From contig OU744726.1 of NCBI GenBank assembly GCA_916613615.1, positions 66,418,987 through 66,482,986 on the forward strand: DNA of 64,000 nt, read 5' to 3'. The notes below the pieces were generated by a model. The model had not been told where the DNA came from, made no database searches, and saw only the letters and a program-made list of their open reading frames with translations. Positions 11,525 to 24,000 of this stretch are shown piece by piece. The translations under genes were made by a program, and so were the position numbers. Source of the stretch: Steromphala cineraria. Lineage: Eukaryota; Mollusca; Gastropoda; Trochida; Trochidae. How positions within the stretch are numbered: position 1 is the stretch's first letter; each line of letters begins with the position of its first letter.

Positions 11525-13664
11525 TTATTACTCGACAAGTTAAAGAAATATTGCATTAATGTTCATATCAAAATACAATATTGTGTTCTTCGCATGCAGC
11601 GGCTAAAGCAATGATCGTTTCTGCAAAATTAACTTGTTCTTGTTATTTCTATTAAGATTTAGCCGGTTTAGATATTCCATTAATCAATATGAGTCAAAAT
11701 TACTGATACATTATTTTAAAAATCGTACGAAAAGGGCCTCGAGAAGTATGATATTTGAGGTTGATTTGAAATACCCTAGAAAGTTTATGTGAATGTGATT
11801 CATTGTGTTACGGTCATTAAAATAGCACTTTTCAGTAATTTGAATTTTTCTCCTTTTAATAACTTAAAATAAAAAAAAATTCCACATCATTAGTCAAAAT
11901 GTCTTAACAATACTATACGTCGATCACAGAGGAATACAGACCAACTATTAGTATTTTTCCAAATATGATTTATTTATAGATAACTCTTATATAAAGAATA
12001 AACTGCTATTTACTTATTTGTCTTCAATAAGATATAGTGAAAATTTCGGAAGTTAATCATTAACATAATTAGAACTGTATGTTAAACCTTCTTTTTATTC
12101 TTCGAAAGCTTTAGAAAATGTTATAAGCACGAAAAAATATAAAGATAAAAGTGATAACAGTGATGGTAAAATGTATAGTTTAATCTAAATTCTAAAGAGC
12201 AATTTAAATTTGGACACGGACAATTTTTTTATAGTAACATTGAAAAGATAGGTCTACTCATTACTGATTTAATGTAAACATATCCATTTCTCTTCACTTG
12301 GCTCCTGTAACTTTTACGTTATCTTAACAAACTTCCTTCGTGTTAATTGTTCAAAACACATTTAAACACAGCCGTGTTAAACTCTATAAATACTGCATTG
12401 ACACAATTGAACTTTGTTCACCTATCTCGAGAATCGTACAGCTCTGATATATTGAAATCAAACAATTTCTTACTCTTCTTCCTTGAAATCAAAACAATTT
12501 CTTACTCTACTTCCTTGAATGGCATGCAGCCAAATAAACGTGATTGCTTTTGGAAGGTTTTATGACTCTAGGGTGAACGAAGCAGATAAGCAATCAGGAC
12601 AATGAAGATGGATATCTGAGGTGAATGAATCTGTTATCATTCTTTGTGTCATTTTTGCAGCGAACAGTTCAATAAAATCGTATCTCTGGGATCACTGAAA
12701 TTCAACCTGTTTTCCTGGTTATAAAATACAAGCAAATGTTATCGAAGGTAAAAACATCATACAATCAAACTATTTAATCAATTATGCTGATGATATGTTC
12801 TTGTTAACGTTTTCCTAGAAACAAATATGGTTGGTTGGTTATTGAATAGCCAATTGTAGCAACGAATGACCCCTGCTGTCTATACAGCTAGTAGCATTTA
12901 CATATAGTTTGTCAAATATGTTTTACTGTATAATCGAAATATCTGAATACCATTACTTTTTTCAGCATCTTCAGTATCGTTTAGCAATACTTAACTGTTC
13001 AAATAAAAGCAATTTGGGCAATTCTCTTAACTGTCAAATGCTGAGAAATTTAAGTCAAATTGTCTGAAAAGTTTGAAGTACTTGGGCAACCATGACGTTC
13101 CCAAACTACAGAGACTTACTTCACAGAGCAACCTCTATACAGGAGACCTGAACTCTCATTCCTAATCACCTCTCTCAGGATACCTTAGCGACTTGTGAAT
13201 GGCAACCTAGGTCTCAGGGTACCCCTCGTTATAACCGGATGCTATTTATGTGTTTTCGGTCAGCACGACTTGTATATCAAATGTAAGTAATATTGTAAAT
13301 GATTATCTCTCAGATCTGTACTGAATGCAAAGCTAGATACAAACATCTGCTAGATAGGCTCAAAAGTAAAAATATAAGCCTATGACAAAAATTCAATGAT
13401 ACACACAGTTATATTTTCTAAGGAACACCTCCAAGGATAACCAGCTTGATCTCTTATCACCTGAAACTAAAAGTGTTTTGCTCTCAAGTTCGGACCTAAT
13501 GAACCAATCCCTTTATGTATTTTCGGTTAGCACAACTTGTGTACCCAACGCAAGTTACATTTTGAACAATTGACTCGCAAACATTTACTGACTGCAAAGA
13601 TTGAAAAAAAAAGAACTGCTAGAAAAGTTATAAATAACAAGGCATTATAACATATGTCGGTACC

Positions 13665-13776
13665 GTTGCACAAAACGCTAAGGTGGCCTTAAGTCACAAA
13701 GGTAACCTTAGTTCAATGTTAATCAAAATAAGAAATGGCGCTATGATTAACTTTAGTGTTAAGTCTTATGTGCAAC
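13665..13776. mobile_element. Miniature element with GTTGCACAAA ends, U1 copy
   Basis: Starts GTTGCACAAAA and ends with a decayed ATGTGCAAC. The interior, rich in CTAAGGT and CTTAGTG motifs, is non-coding. It is the most diverged of four copies at the same place in U1-U4. Confidence 0.7.
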
Positions 13777-14081
13777 AACATCCTGTTGTAAAAAGCATCG
13801 ACCATACACATAGTAATCATTTCAAATATTTCCAATCCTGTTATTCAGCACAAAGGTTACCTACAATAACCTTAATTCTTCGTGAATGGAAACCTTGGTG
13901 TAAAGTTGAGCTGTTAAGGTACCCTTTTTACAAGCGGATGCTGCAGTCTGGCATAATAAATCACCCTTTGAAAGTAACAATCCTGTACACTGGCCATGTT
14001 GACAAAAACGATCAAAGTTACAATTTAACTACAGAAGTTATCTTTAAGTTACCAACACCAGTTACTGAGCTGAGGATTTGA
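13683..14081 (+). other. Open block of 132 codons, unknown
   Basis: The first third lies inside the miniature element and is not coding. The rest reads REWKPWC, LLRYPFYKRMLQSG, NHPLKVTILYTGH and ends VIFKLPTPVTELRI. The U3 copy (stop at 53918) has the same end but an in-frame TAG after LLRYSY. The U4 copy stops earlier, after KVTIQ. The peptide looks protein-like but is unidentified; an exon relic is the most I would claim. Confidence 0.25.
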
Positions 14082-14766
14082 GAGATCAATTTCTTCTTTG
14101 AAGTGATTCTGTGTGTTCTCGAAATACTCATTTATGACATTTTTAGTCTTTCTAATGTCGAGTGGTTTTTTTAATGGTGTTTAGCATAAAAGTGACAACA
14201 GGAATGAAGTTTTCTAGTCTTTTATACGATAGAATGGAAATTTCAATGAATTTTTTTATTATCCTTTATCACATTACACCTTCCAATATAGGTTAATGTT
14301 GAATATATGATTTATATAACATTTGTTGTTGGCGAAGGTTCACGTTTATGGAAAACCAATTGATGTTAAATGGAGACGTCACTGTATGAAGGATTTACTT
14401 CACCTTGCACACATCTGTTTATATTTTCCCTCAAATAATTTCTTTCTCTATTTTAGATGTAGAGAAGTAAACGTGATTGGTTTTAGAGGGTTTGATGGAT
14501 ATGGGTTTTGGGTAAATTGAAACATTTAAGCAGTCAGATTAATGAAGATTGATATCTGGAGTGAGTGAATCATTCTCTGTGGCATTTTTATAGCAAACAT
14601 TTCAGGGTCAGGGAAATGTCGCCAGTCATCCTGTTTAGAATGTTTTCAAAAGCTAAAACATCTTAGGATTAATTGCATTGCTGAAGCCATTTTACTAGGG
14701 ATGCTAACAATGTGTTTAAACTAAACTTTTCTCATTGATTAAAAAAAAGAATGCTTAAATTCTTTT

Positions 14767-14941
14767 ATAATAATATAATAATAATAATAATATAATTGAT
14801 TTATAAAGCGCCTGCTTTCCAGCGTATCTGCTGCTCAACGGCGCTGTAACAGTCTAGCAGGCTATTGATGGGTATGCCTGTCTGTACAGGTGTGTCTTTA
14901 GTAGCTTCCTGAATGTCTGATAGTCTGTTTCCAGCTTGATG
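14767..14941. mobile_element. Short interspersed insertion with ATA microsatellite head
   Basis: Absent from the equivalent site of U1 near 8520. It begins with an (ATA)n-like run and continues TTTATAAAGCGCC, then about 140 bp. It is bounded by imperfect copies of CTTTTAATA, which look like a target-site duplication. Elements with a microsatellite head and a TTATAAAGCGC motif are common in marine invertebrates; the exact family is unknown. Confidence 0.65.
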
Positions 14942-15874
14942 CTTTTAATAACATTTAGCATTGAACCAAAATGCCCCTTTCGGTTTATATATTACAGACT
15001 CGATTTCAAATACTGCTTTGTTGTCAGTTTCTTAGTCTGGTGACCTCATCTTCAATTGTTTGTTGAACATGTACAAAGAATTATGTGACGATATCTGTCT
15101 ATTGTGTATTTATATAAATGTATATGTTAGCGGTTAGCCAGGCTTGAGTGACATGACATAAATAATTGCACTCAAACATTCACTGAATATAAAGATAGAC
15201 AGAATAGTCGCTAGAAGAGTTCAAAATAATACTAAGACAGATATCATCGTCACATAAATATATATAACTAAAAACAGCTTTTCACTTTTAAATGGTGCAT
15301 ACATGACACTTAACTTATGAATTTGACAATGGATGTTCTTAAACTTTAAAAGTGACTCAAAAATACACCTTTATACATACTTCATGTTTAAAGATAGAAT
15401 GTAAGAAATGAATGTATGTAACATTGAAACGTTAGTGTAAGACGGATTTACTCAACATGGTAGACACTGAGAACACTTTGCTCCATTAGGCAATCTTTCA
15501 GTTGGATTTATTACATCGTTTTATGTCGTTGTTTATCATGGAAATAATAGCAGATGTTGTGACACTAGATAATAATCTTAAATGGTTTGGAAAGTTGGAA
15601 TGCGACATTTGCCCAAAGATATAAAACCTTCAAATTGCAATCTAGATCATTTCTTGTTAAGTAAACCCGCCACGATGTTCATACAGTGTTATTTGTTTGG
15701 GGAGAAGTATATGTATGCTCGTAAATGATTTTGTTTAGACATATGAAAGAATATTTTAATTTTTTAAAATACTTTAGTAAAATTTAATTTAGTATTTATG
15801 TCATTTATATAATTCAAATGTTTACATTGTTGTAAAGCAAGATCTGGAAAAACATTTTATCAAGTCAGGAACTC

Positions 15875-16063
15875 ATGCGAATGAGTAAATTTGTAATGAT
15901 AAGTTGGTTGTGCCTCCTGTCTGAAGGTATTACTGAAACACTAGTAATTGATAATGTAAAAGAGGTAATTGATCAAGTGTTAACAGCTGGGGATGTCACA
16001 ATTGAATCGATTGTGAGTATTGTAAAAGATGATAGATATAAAATGGATGTATTACCAACATGA
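15875..16063 (+). other. 62-codon open block, U2 copy
   Basis: Identical to the U1 block except Asn to Lys in the VIDNV segment. Product unknown. Confidence 0.2.
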
Positions 16064-16689
16064 TATATAATAAACGCTTAAGTTAGTTATGACCTATGAA
16101 ATGTTTGATTTTCCTCTTGATTACACTTACTAAAAACATAAAAAATCTACTTCGACATCAATCCAAATGAAGATCATATTCGGACATTGTTATAAATGTG
16201 TATTGTCAAATACGTTGAGAAGTAGTAATTTACATCATAAATGTGCACCTGACGTAGTAATATAACGTTGCATGCTTGTAGGTAAAGGGGAATCTTTGTA
16301 CCTATACATAAATCATGATAAGCTACTTCATCTAAGATAGGGAGGGTGGGTACATTCAGCTTACGTTTTATCAATAGTGGACAAAATTAACTGTTATAAC
16401 TATTTTCCATAAATATAAACATACTGATTTATATGCCAATAAAATATGCCTCAATTCAATCCTGTGGCGATCAATCAAAGGAATTTAATATAAAATATTG
16501 AATGATAGATCAATATTTGTTCTAAGTGTGTACCGATTTTAGACATAACATTCAGTTATTCTTATCAACATTTGTTTGATAATATATCACTAGAAATGGG
16601 AACAAGAAATGATCAGTGTCGAATCAATACGGGTTGTATACAGCCTCGTACCTTCAGTTTGTTCTTTTACCTGTATTCAAAATTTTATC

Positions 16690-16875
16690 CTATGAAAACA
16701 ATGTAAATTTGTCAAACCATTGTTCTTTAAACTTTTTGCCACATACATCACCAGTGTTAAACACCAATATGTCTATCTCATAACTTAAGGTAAGCTCGTT
16801 TGGAAGTTGAAAATGTCCTTTAAAACTCAAATTTCCTTGATTGTTTGTAATCTGATCAATCACTGATAAGCTCAA
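16690..16875 (-). other. Minus-strand candidate exon relic, U2 copy
   Basis: Same 61-codon frame as in U1, identical at the protein level. The splice-donor side differs from U1: plus-strand GTTCTTTTACCTG here against GTTCACTTACCTG in U1, so the U2 donor is GTAAAAG and weaker. Confidence 0.25.
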
Positions 16876-17001
16876 ATTTAAACGTTAATTGAGACAGATA
16901 TCACGACGTTTATATTACAGTATTCTGCAGTTGATAAATTATGTCACATTATTCCTTTCTACCTCGTAACACTGCCATATGACATTTTTTGCAAAGGTAA
17001 G

Positions 17002-17238
17002 ATGAAAGGACAATTAGTCAATGCTCTTCTTAACTTTCTAATGCCTTTCGGCAATACTGATAAATATCCGGAATTTAAAGACAAATTAGGTAACAAAAAC
17101 TCTCGTGGCTACAGATCTTTTTCTTTCCCTGTAGCAATGCTTATGAAGTTACCATATTTCATGTCTGTTTCCTGGGGTTGTCCGCTTCAAATGGTAGTCG
17201 AACAAAGAATATTCAAAAGAATCAAAGATCACAATTAA
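17002..17238 (+). other. 78-codon open block, U2 copy
   Basis: Protein-identical to the U1 copy. It lies about 0.5 kb upstream of the 25-kb insertion. Confidence 0.25.
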
Positions 17239-17742
17239 ATAAATACAGTGGATAGACAGTTTTAATTAGATTTCTGATTTCTTTAATCTTGATTTAATAT
17301 GTCATAGTTTGATACAAGTGCGGGTCCCCCCATAGAACACAAATAAGTGCTAACTGATAAATTATGCTCTCTAAAAGACGAATGTGATCCAATCATTGAT
17401 TGGTTTGAAAACAACCATATCCCATAGGATTTTCTCCAGGAACAATATTGATTTATAAAACTTTATAATTTCAACAAGAGATCAATGTTATGATCATTAT
17501 TAAACAAAAATTCAATTAGAGCCATAAATAGATTTTTCAAAGGGAGTTGCTCTCATCGATTTTAATAACATTATTGTGGCATTAGTTTCATCCTGTTAGA
17601 AACATTGCCGGAGGTTTTATTTGGTTAGAAGCAAAAATAATAATCAGGATAATTCCCTTTTATTGGAAATCATGCACTCTACCAGAGCTTTGTTGGGAGA
17701 AATACTCACATTTGTTAATGTATCATTTCTCCAAATTATGTG

Positions 17743-17746
17743 TATA
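17743..17746. repeat. Left target-site duplication TATA
   Basis: Sequence ATGTG-TATA precedes the insertion. The uninterrupted site in U1 (TATA at 11328-11331) and U4 (58865-58868) is followed by CATATTTG, the same bases that follow the right-hand TATA at 43046. Confidence 0.85.
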
Positions 17747-18060
17747 TGTAACGTGCAATCTAGGAATGATCACAATCTGCAGATTGTTCGAACAATCTAG
17801 GAATATTTTTCATTCTTAGATTGTTTAAACAATCTGCAGATTTTGAGGCCTGCACAATCTGGGAATGATCACAATCTAGGAATGATTTGTGTCAAACTGA
17901 CTGAGTAGCGTAGTCCATTCCCAGATTGTGAAGGGCTATAAGTGGTAATCTATCTACACTTTATGGAGTATAGAGATCGATTCCTAGATTGTGAGATGCT
18001 CTTAGCTGGTCTTGGTGTCCCTCTGGTGGGGCAGTGTGGTCTATTCCTAGATTGTAAAGG
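17747..18060. repeat. Left terminal inverted repeat
   Basis: Contains palindromic ACAATCTGCAGATTGT at 17772-17787, then modules with both CACAATCT(A/G)GGAAT and its complement. It ends in two modules of the right-array type, reading GCTCTTAGCTGGTCTTGG and then CCCTCTGGTGGGGCAGTG. It pairs with 42745-43045 with a deletion of about 24 bp on this side. Confidence 0.8.
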
Positions 18061-21000
18061 TTTTTGTACGCGACTTTGAATCTTTATGAAGAATTTAAAG
18101 GGACGATTCCCAGATTGTGAAGGGCTTTAAACACGACTTTGAGTCCTACTGGTCGACTACATGTATGAGAGACGATTCCCAGATTGTGAAGGGCTTTGTA
18201 CGCGACTTTGACACTTAATGAATAAGTGTAAGGAACGATTCCCAGATTGTGAGGGGCTATGTGTGGGTCTTTGAGTCTTTATTAACAACATTGAGAGACG
18301 ATTCCTAGATTGTGAGGGGCTTAGTACGCGACTTTGACACTTAATGAATAACTGTAAGGGACGATTCCCAGATTGTGAGGGGCTATGTGTTCGTCTTTGA
18401 GTCTTTATTAACAATTTTGAGAGACGATTCCCAGATTGTGAGGGGCTTTGTACGCGACTTTGAGACGTAATGAATAACTGTATGGGACGATTCCCAGATT
18501 GTGAGGGGCTTTGAACGCGACTTTGAGTCTTACTGATCGACTTTGAGAGACGATTCTCAGATTGTGAAGGGCTTTGTACGCGACTTTGACACTTAATGAA
18601 TAACTGTAAGGGACGATTCCCAGATTGTGAGGGGCTATGTGTGCGTCTTTGAGTCTTTACTAACAATTTTGAGAGACGATTCCTAGATTGTGAGGGACTT
18701 TGTACGCGACTTTGACACTTAATGAATAACTGTAAGGGACGATTCCCAGATTGTGAGGGGCTTTGTACGCGACTTTGAGTCTTACTGATCAACTTTGAGA
18801 GACGATTCTCAGATTGTGAAAGGCTTTGTACACGACTTTGACACTTAATGAATAAGTGTAAGGAACGATTCCCAGATTGTGAGGGGCTATGTGTGGGTCT
18901 TTGAGTCTTTATTAACAACATTGAGAGACGATTCCTAGATTGTGAGGGGCTTAGTACGCGACTTTGACACTTAATGAATAACTGTAAGGGACGATTCCCA
19001 GATTGTGAGGGTCTATGTGTGCGTCTTTGAGTCTTTATTAACAATTTTGAGAGACGATTCCCAGATTGTGAGGGGCTTTGTACGCGACTTTGAGACGTAA
19101 TGAATAACTGTATGGGACGATTCCCAGATTGTGAGGGGCTTTGTACGCGACTTTGAGTCTTACTGATCGACTTTGAGAGACGATTCTCAGATTGTGAAGG
19201 GCTTTGTACGCGACTTTGACACTTAATGAATAACTGTAAGGGACGATTCCCAGATTGTGAGGGGCTATGTGTGCGTCTTTGAGTCTTTATTAACAATTTT
19301 GAGAGACGATTCCTAGATTGTGAGGGACTTTGTACGCGACTTTGACACTTAATGAATAACTGTAAGGGACGATTCCCAGATTGTGAGGGGCTTTGTACGC
19401 GACTTTGAGTCTTACTGATCAACTTTGAGAGACGATTCTCAGATTGTGAAAGGCTTTGTACGCGACTTTGACACTTAATGAATAACTGTAAGGGACGATT
19501 CCCAGATTGTGAGGGGCTATGTGTGCGTCTTTGAGTCTTTATTAACAATTTTGAGAGACGATTCCTAGATTGTGAGGGACTTTGTACGCGACTTTGACAC
19601 TTAATGAATAACTGTAAGGGACGATTCCCAGATTGTGAGGGTCTATATGTGCGTCTTTGAGTCTTTATTAACAATTTTGAGAGACGATTCCCAGATTGTG
19701 AGGGGCTTTGTACGCGACTTTGAGACGTAATGAATAACTGTATGGGACGATTCCCAGATTGTGAGGGGCTTTGTACGCGACTTTGAGTCTTACTGATCAA
19801 CTTTGAGAGACGATTCTCAGATTGTGAAAGGCTTTGTACACGACTTTGACACTTAATGAATAAGTGTAAGGAACGATTCCCAGATTGTGAGGGGCTATGT
19901 GTGGGTCTTTGAGTCTTTATTAACAACATTTAGAGACGATTCCTAGATTGTGAGGGGCTTAGTACGCGACTTTGACACTTAATGAATAACTGTAAGGGAC
20001 GATTCCCAGATTGTGAGGGTCTATGTGTGCGTCTTTGAGTCTTTATTAACAATTTTGAGAGACGATTCCCAGATTGTGAGGGGCTTTGTACGCGACTTTG
20101 AGACGTAATGAATAACTGTATGGGACGATTCCCAGATTGTGAGGGGCTTTGTACGCGACTTTGAGTCTTACTGATCGACTTTGAGAGACGATTCTCAGAT
20201 TGTGAAGGGCTTTGTACGCGACTTTGACACTTAATGAATAACTGTAAGGGACGATTCCCAGATTGTGAGGGGCTATGTGTGCGTCTTTGAGTCTTTATTA
20301 ACAATTTTGAGAGACGATTCCTAGATTGTGAGGGACTTTGTACGCGACTTTGACACTTAATGAATAACTCTAAGGGACGATTCCCAGATTGTGAGGGGCT
20401 TTGTACGCGACTTTGAGTCTTACTGATCAACTTTGAGAGACGATTCTCAGATTGTGAAAGGCTTTGTACGCGACTTTGACACTTAATGAATAACTGTAAG
20501 GGACGATTCCCAGATTGTGAGGGGCTATGTGTGCGTCTTTGAGTCTTTATTAACAATTTTGAGAGACGATTCCTAGATTGTGAGGGACTTTGTACGCGAC
20601 TTTGACACTTAATGAATAACTGTAAGGGACGATTCCCAGATTGTGAGGGTCTATGTGTGCGTCTTTGAGTCTTTATTAACAATTTTGAGAGACGATTCCC
20701 AGATTGTGAGGGGCTTTGTACGCGACTTTGAGACGTAATGAATAACTGTATGGGACGATTCCCAGATTGTGAGGGGCTTTGTACGCGACTTTGAGTCTTA
20801 CTGATCGACTTTGAGAGACGATTCTCAGATTGTGAAGGGCTTTGTACGCGACTTTGACACTTAATGAATAACTGTAAGGGACGATTCCCAGATTGTGAGG
20901 GGCTATGTGTGCGTCTTTGAGTCTTTATTAACAATTTTGAGAGACGATTCCTAGATTGTGAGGGACTTTGTACGCGATTTTGACACTTAATGAATAACTG

Positions 21001-24000
21001 TAAGGGACGATTCCCAGATTGTGAGGGGCTTTGTACGCGACTTTGAGTCTTACTGATCAACTTTGAGAGACGATTCTCAGATTGTGAAAGGCTTTTACAC
21101 GACTTTGACACTTAATGAATAAGTGTAAGGAACGATTCCCAGATTGTGAGGGGCTATGTGTGGGTCTTTGAGTCTTTATTAACAACATTGAGAGACGATT
21201 CCTAGATTGTGAGGGGCTTAGTACGCGACTTTGACACTTAATGAATAACTGTAAGGGACGATTCCCAGATTGTGAGGGGCTTTGTACGCGACTTTGAGTC
21301 TTACTGATCAACTATGAGAGACGATTCTCAGATTGTGAAAGGCTTTGTACGCGACTTTGACACTTAATGAATAACTGTAAGGGACGATTCCCAGATTGTG
21401 AGGGGCTATGTGTGCGTCTTTGAGTCTTTATTAACAATTTTTAGAGACGATTCCTAGATTGTGAGGGACTTTGTACGCGACTTTGACACTTAATGAATAA
21501 CTGTAAGGGACGATTCCCAGATTGTGAGGGTCTATGTGTGCGTCTTTGAGTCTTTATTAACAATTTTGAGAGACGATTCCCAGATTGTGAGGGGCTTTGT
21601 ACGCGACTTTGAGACGTAATGAATAACTGTATGGGACGATTCCCAGATTGTGAGGGGCTTTGTACGCGACTTTGAGTCTTACTGATCAACTTTGAGAGAC
21701 GATTCTCAGATTGTGAAAGGCTTTGTACACGACTTTGACACTTAATGAATAAGTGTAAGGAACGATACCAGATTGTGAGGGGCTATGTGTGGGTCTTTGA
21801 GTCTTTATTAACAACATTGAGAGACGATTCCTAGATTGTGAGGGGCTTAGTACGCGACTTTGACACTTAATGAATAACTGTAAGGGACGATTCCCAGATT
21901 GTGAGGGTCTATGTGTGCGTCTTTGAGTCTTTATTAACAATTTTGAGAGACGATTCCCAGATTGTGAGGGGCTTTGTACGCGACTTTGAGACGTAATGAA
22001 TAACTGTATGGGACGATTCCCAGATTGTGAGGGGCTTTGTACGCGACTTTGAGTCTTACTGATCGACTTTGAGAGACGATTCTCAGATTGTGAAGGGCTT
22101 TGTACGCGACTTTGACGCTTAATGAATAACTGTAAGGGACGATTCCCAGATTGTGAGGGGCTATGTGTGCGTCTTTGAGTCTTTATTAACAATTTTGAGA
22201 GACGATTCCTAGATTGTGAGGGACTTTGTACGCGACTTTGACACTTAATGAATAACTGTAAGGGACGATTCCCAGATTGTGAGGGGCTTTGTACGCGACT
22301 TTGAGTCCTACTGATCAACTTTGAGAGACGATTCTCAGATTGTGAAAGGCTTTGTACGCGACTTTGACACTTAATGAATAACTGTAAGGGACGATTCCCA
22401 GATTGTGAGGGGCTATGTGTGCGTCTTTGAGTCTTTATTAACAATTTTGAGAGACGATTCCTAGATTGTGAGGGACTTTGTACGCGACTTTGACACTTAA
22501 TGAATAACTGTAAGGGACGATTCCCAGATTGTGAGGGTCTATGTGTGCGTCTTTGAGTCTTTATTAACAATTTTGAGAGACGATTCCCAGATTGTGAGGG
22601 GCTTTGTACGCGACTTTGAGACGTAATTAATAACTGTATGGGACGATTCCCAGATTGTGAGGGGCTTTGTACGCGACTTTGAGTCTTACTGATCGACTTT
22701 GAGAGACGATTCTCAGATTGTGAAGGGCTTTGTACGCGACTTTGACACTTAATGAATAACTGTAAGGGACGATTCCCAGATTGTGAGGGGCTATGTGTGC
22801 GTCTTTGAATCTTTATTAACAATTTTGAGAGACGATTCCTAGATTGTGAGGGACTTTGTACGCGACTTTGACACTTAATGAATAACTGTAAGGGACGATT
22901 CCCAGATTGTGAGGGGCTTTGTACGCGACTTTGAGTCTTACTTATCAACTTTGAGAGACGATTCTCAGATTGTGAAAGGCTTTGTACGCGACTTTGACAT
23001 TTAATGAATAACTGTAAGGGACGATTCCCAGGTTGTGAGGGGCTATGAGTGCGTCTTTGAGTCTTTATTAACAATTTTGAGAGACGATTCCTAGATTGTG
23101 AGGGACTTTGTACGCGACTTTGACACTTAATGTATAACTGTAAGGGACGATTCCCAGATTGTGAGGGGCTTTGTACGCGACTTTGACACTTAATGAATAA
23201 GTGTAAGGAACGATTCCCAGATTGTGAGGGGCTATGTGTGGGTCTTTGAGTCTTTATTAACAACATTGAGAGACGATTCCTAGATTGTGAGGGGCTTAGT
23301 ACGCGACTTTGACACTTAATGAATAACTGTAAGGGACGATTCCCAGATTGTGAGGGTCTATGTGTGCGTCTTTGAGTCTTTATTAACAATTTTGAGAGAC
23401 GATTCCCAGATTGTGAGGGGCTTTGTACGCGACTTTGAGACGTAATGAATAACTGTATGGGACGATTCCCAGATTGTGAGGGGCTTTGTACACGACTTTG
23501 AGTCTTACTGATCGACTTTGAGAGACGATTCTCAGATTGTGAAGGGCTTTGTACGCGACTTTGACACTTAATGAATAACTGTAAGGGACGATTCCCAGAT
23601 TGTGAGGGGCTATGTGTGCGTCTTTGAATCTTTATTAACAATTTTGAGAGACGATTCCTAGATTGTGAGGGACTTTGTACGCGACTTTGACACTTAATGA
23701 ATAACTGTAAGGGACGATTCCCAGATTGTGAGGGGCTTTGTACGCGACTTTGAGTCTTACTTATCAACTTTGAGAGACGATTCTCAGATTGTGAAAGGCT
23801 TTGTACGCGACTTTGACATTTAATGAATAACTGTAAGGGACGATTCCCAGGTTGTGAGGGGCTATGAGTGCGTCTTTGAGTCTTTATTAACAATTTTGAG
23901 AGACGATTCCTAGATTGTGAGGGACTTTGTACGCGACTTTGACACTTAATGTATAACTGTAAGGGACGATTCCCAGATTGTGAGGGGCTTTGTACGCGAC

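Larger units (their letters stand above)
8055..14436. repeat. Tandem macro-repeat unit U1
   Basis: First of at least five tandem units. Anchors in order: an AACGTGATTGGTTTT block (8213), a CAATCTTTCAGTTGG block (9065), a 62-codon open block (9452), a minus-strand open block (10275), a 78-codon open block (10587), a TTTCGTTTCAGAAAC block (11425), a diverged second AACGTGATTG block (12537), a GGCAACCATGACG block (13083), a miniature element (13665), an open block (13683) and a CCAATATAGGTTAATG block (14282). The join to U2 near 14410-14436 lacks about 0.7 kb present at the equivalent joins of U3, U4 and U5. Sequence between anchors looks non-coding. Confidence 0.85.
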
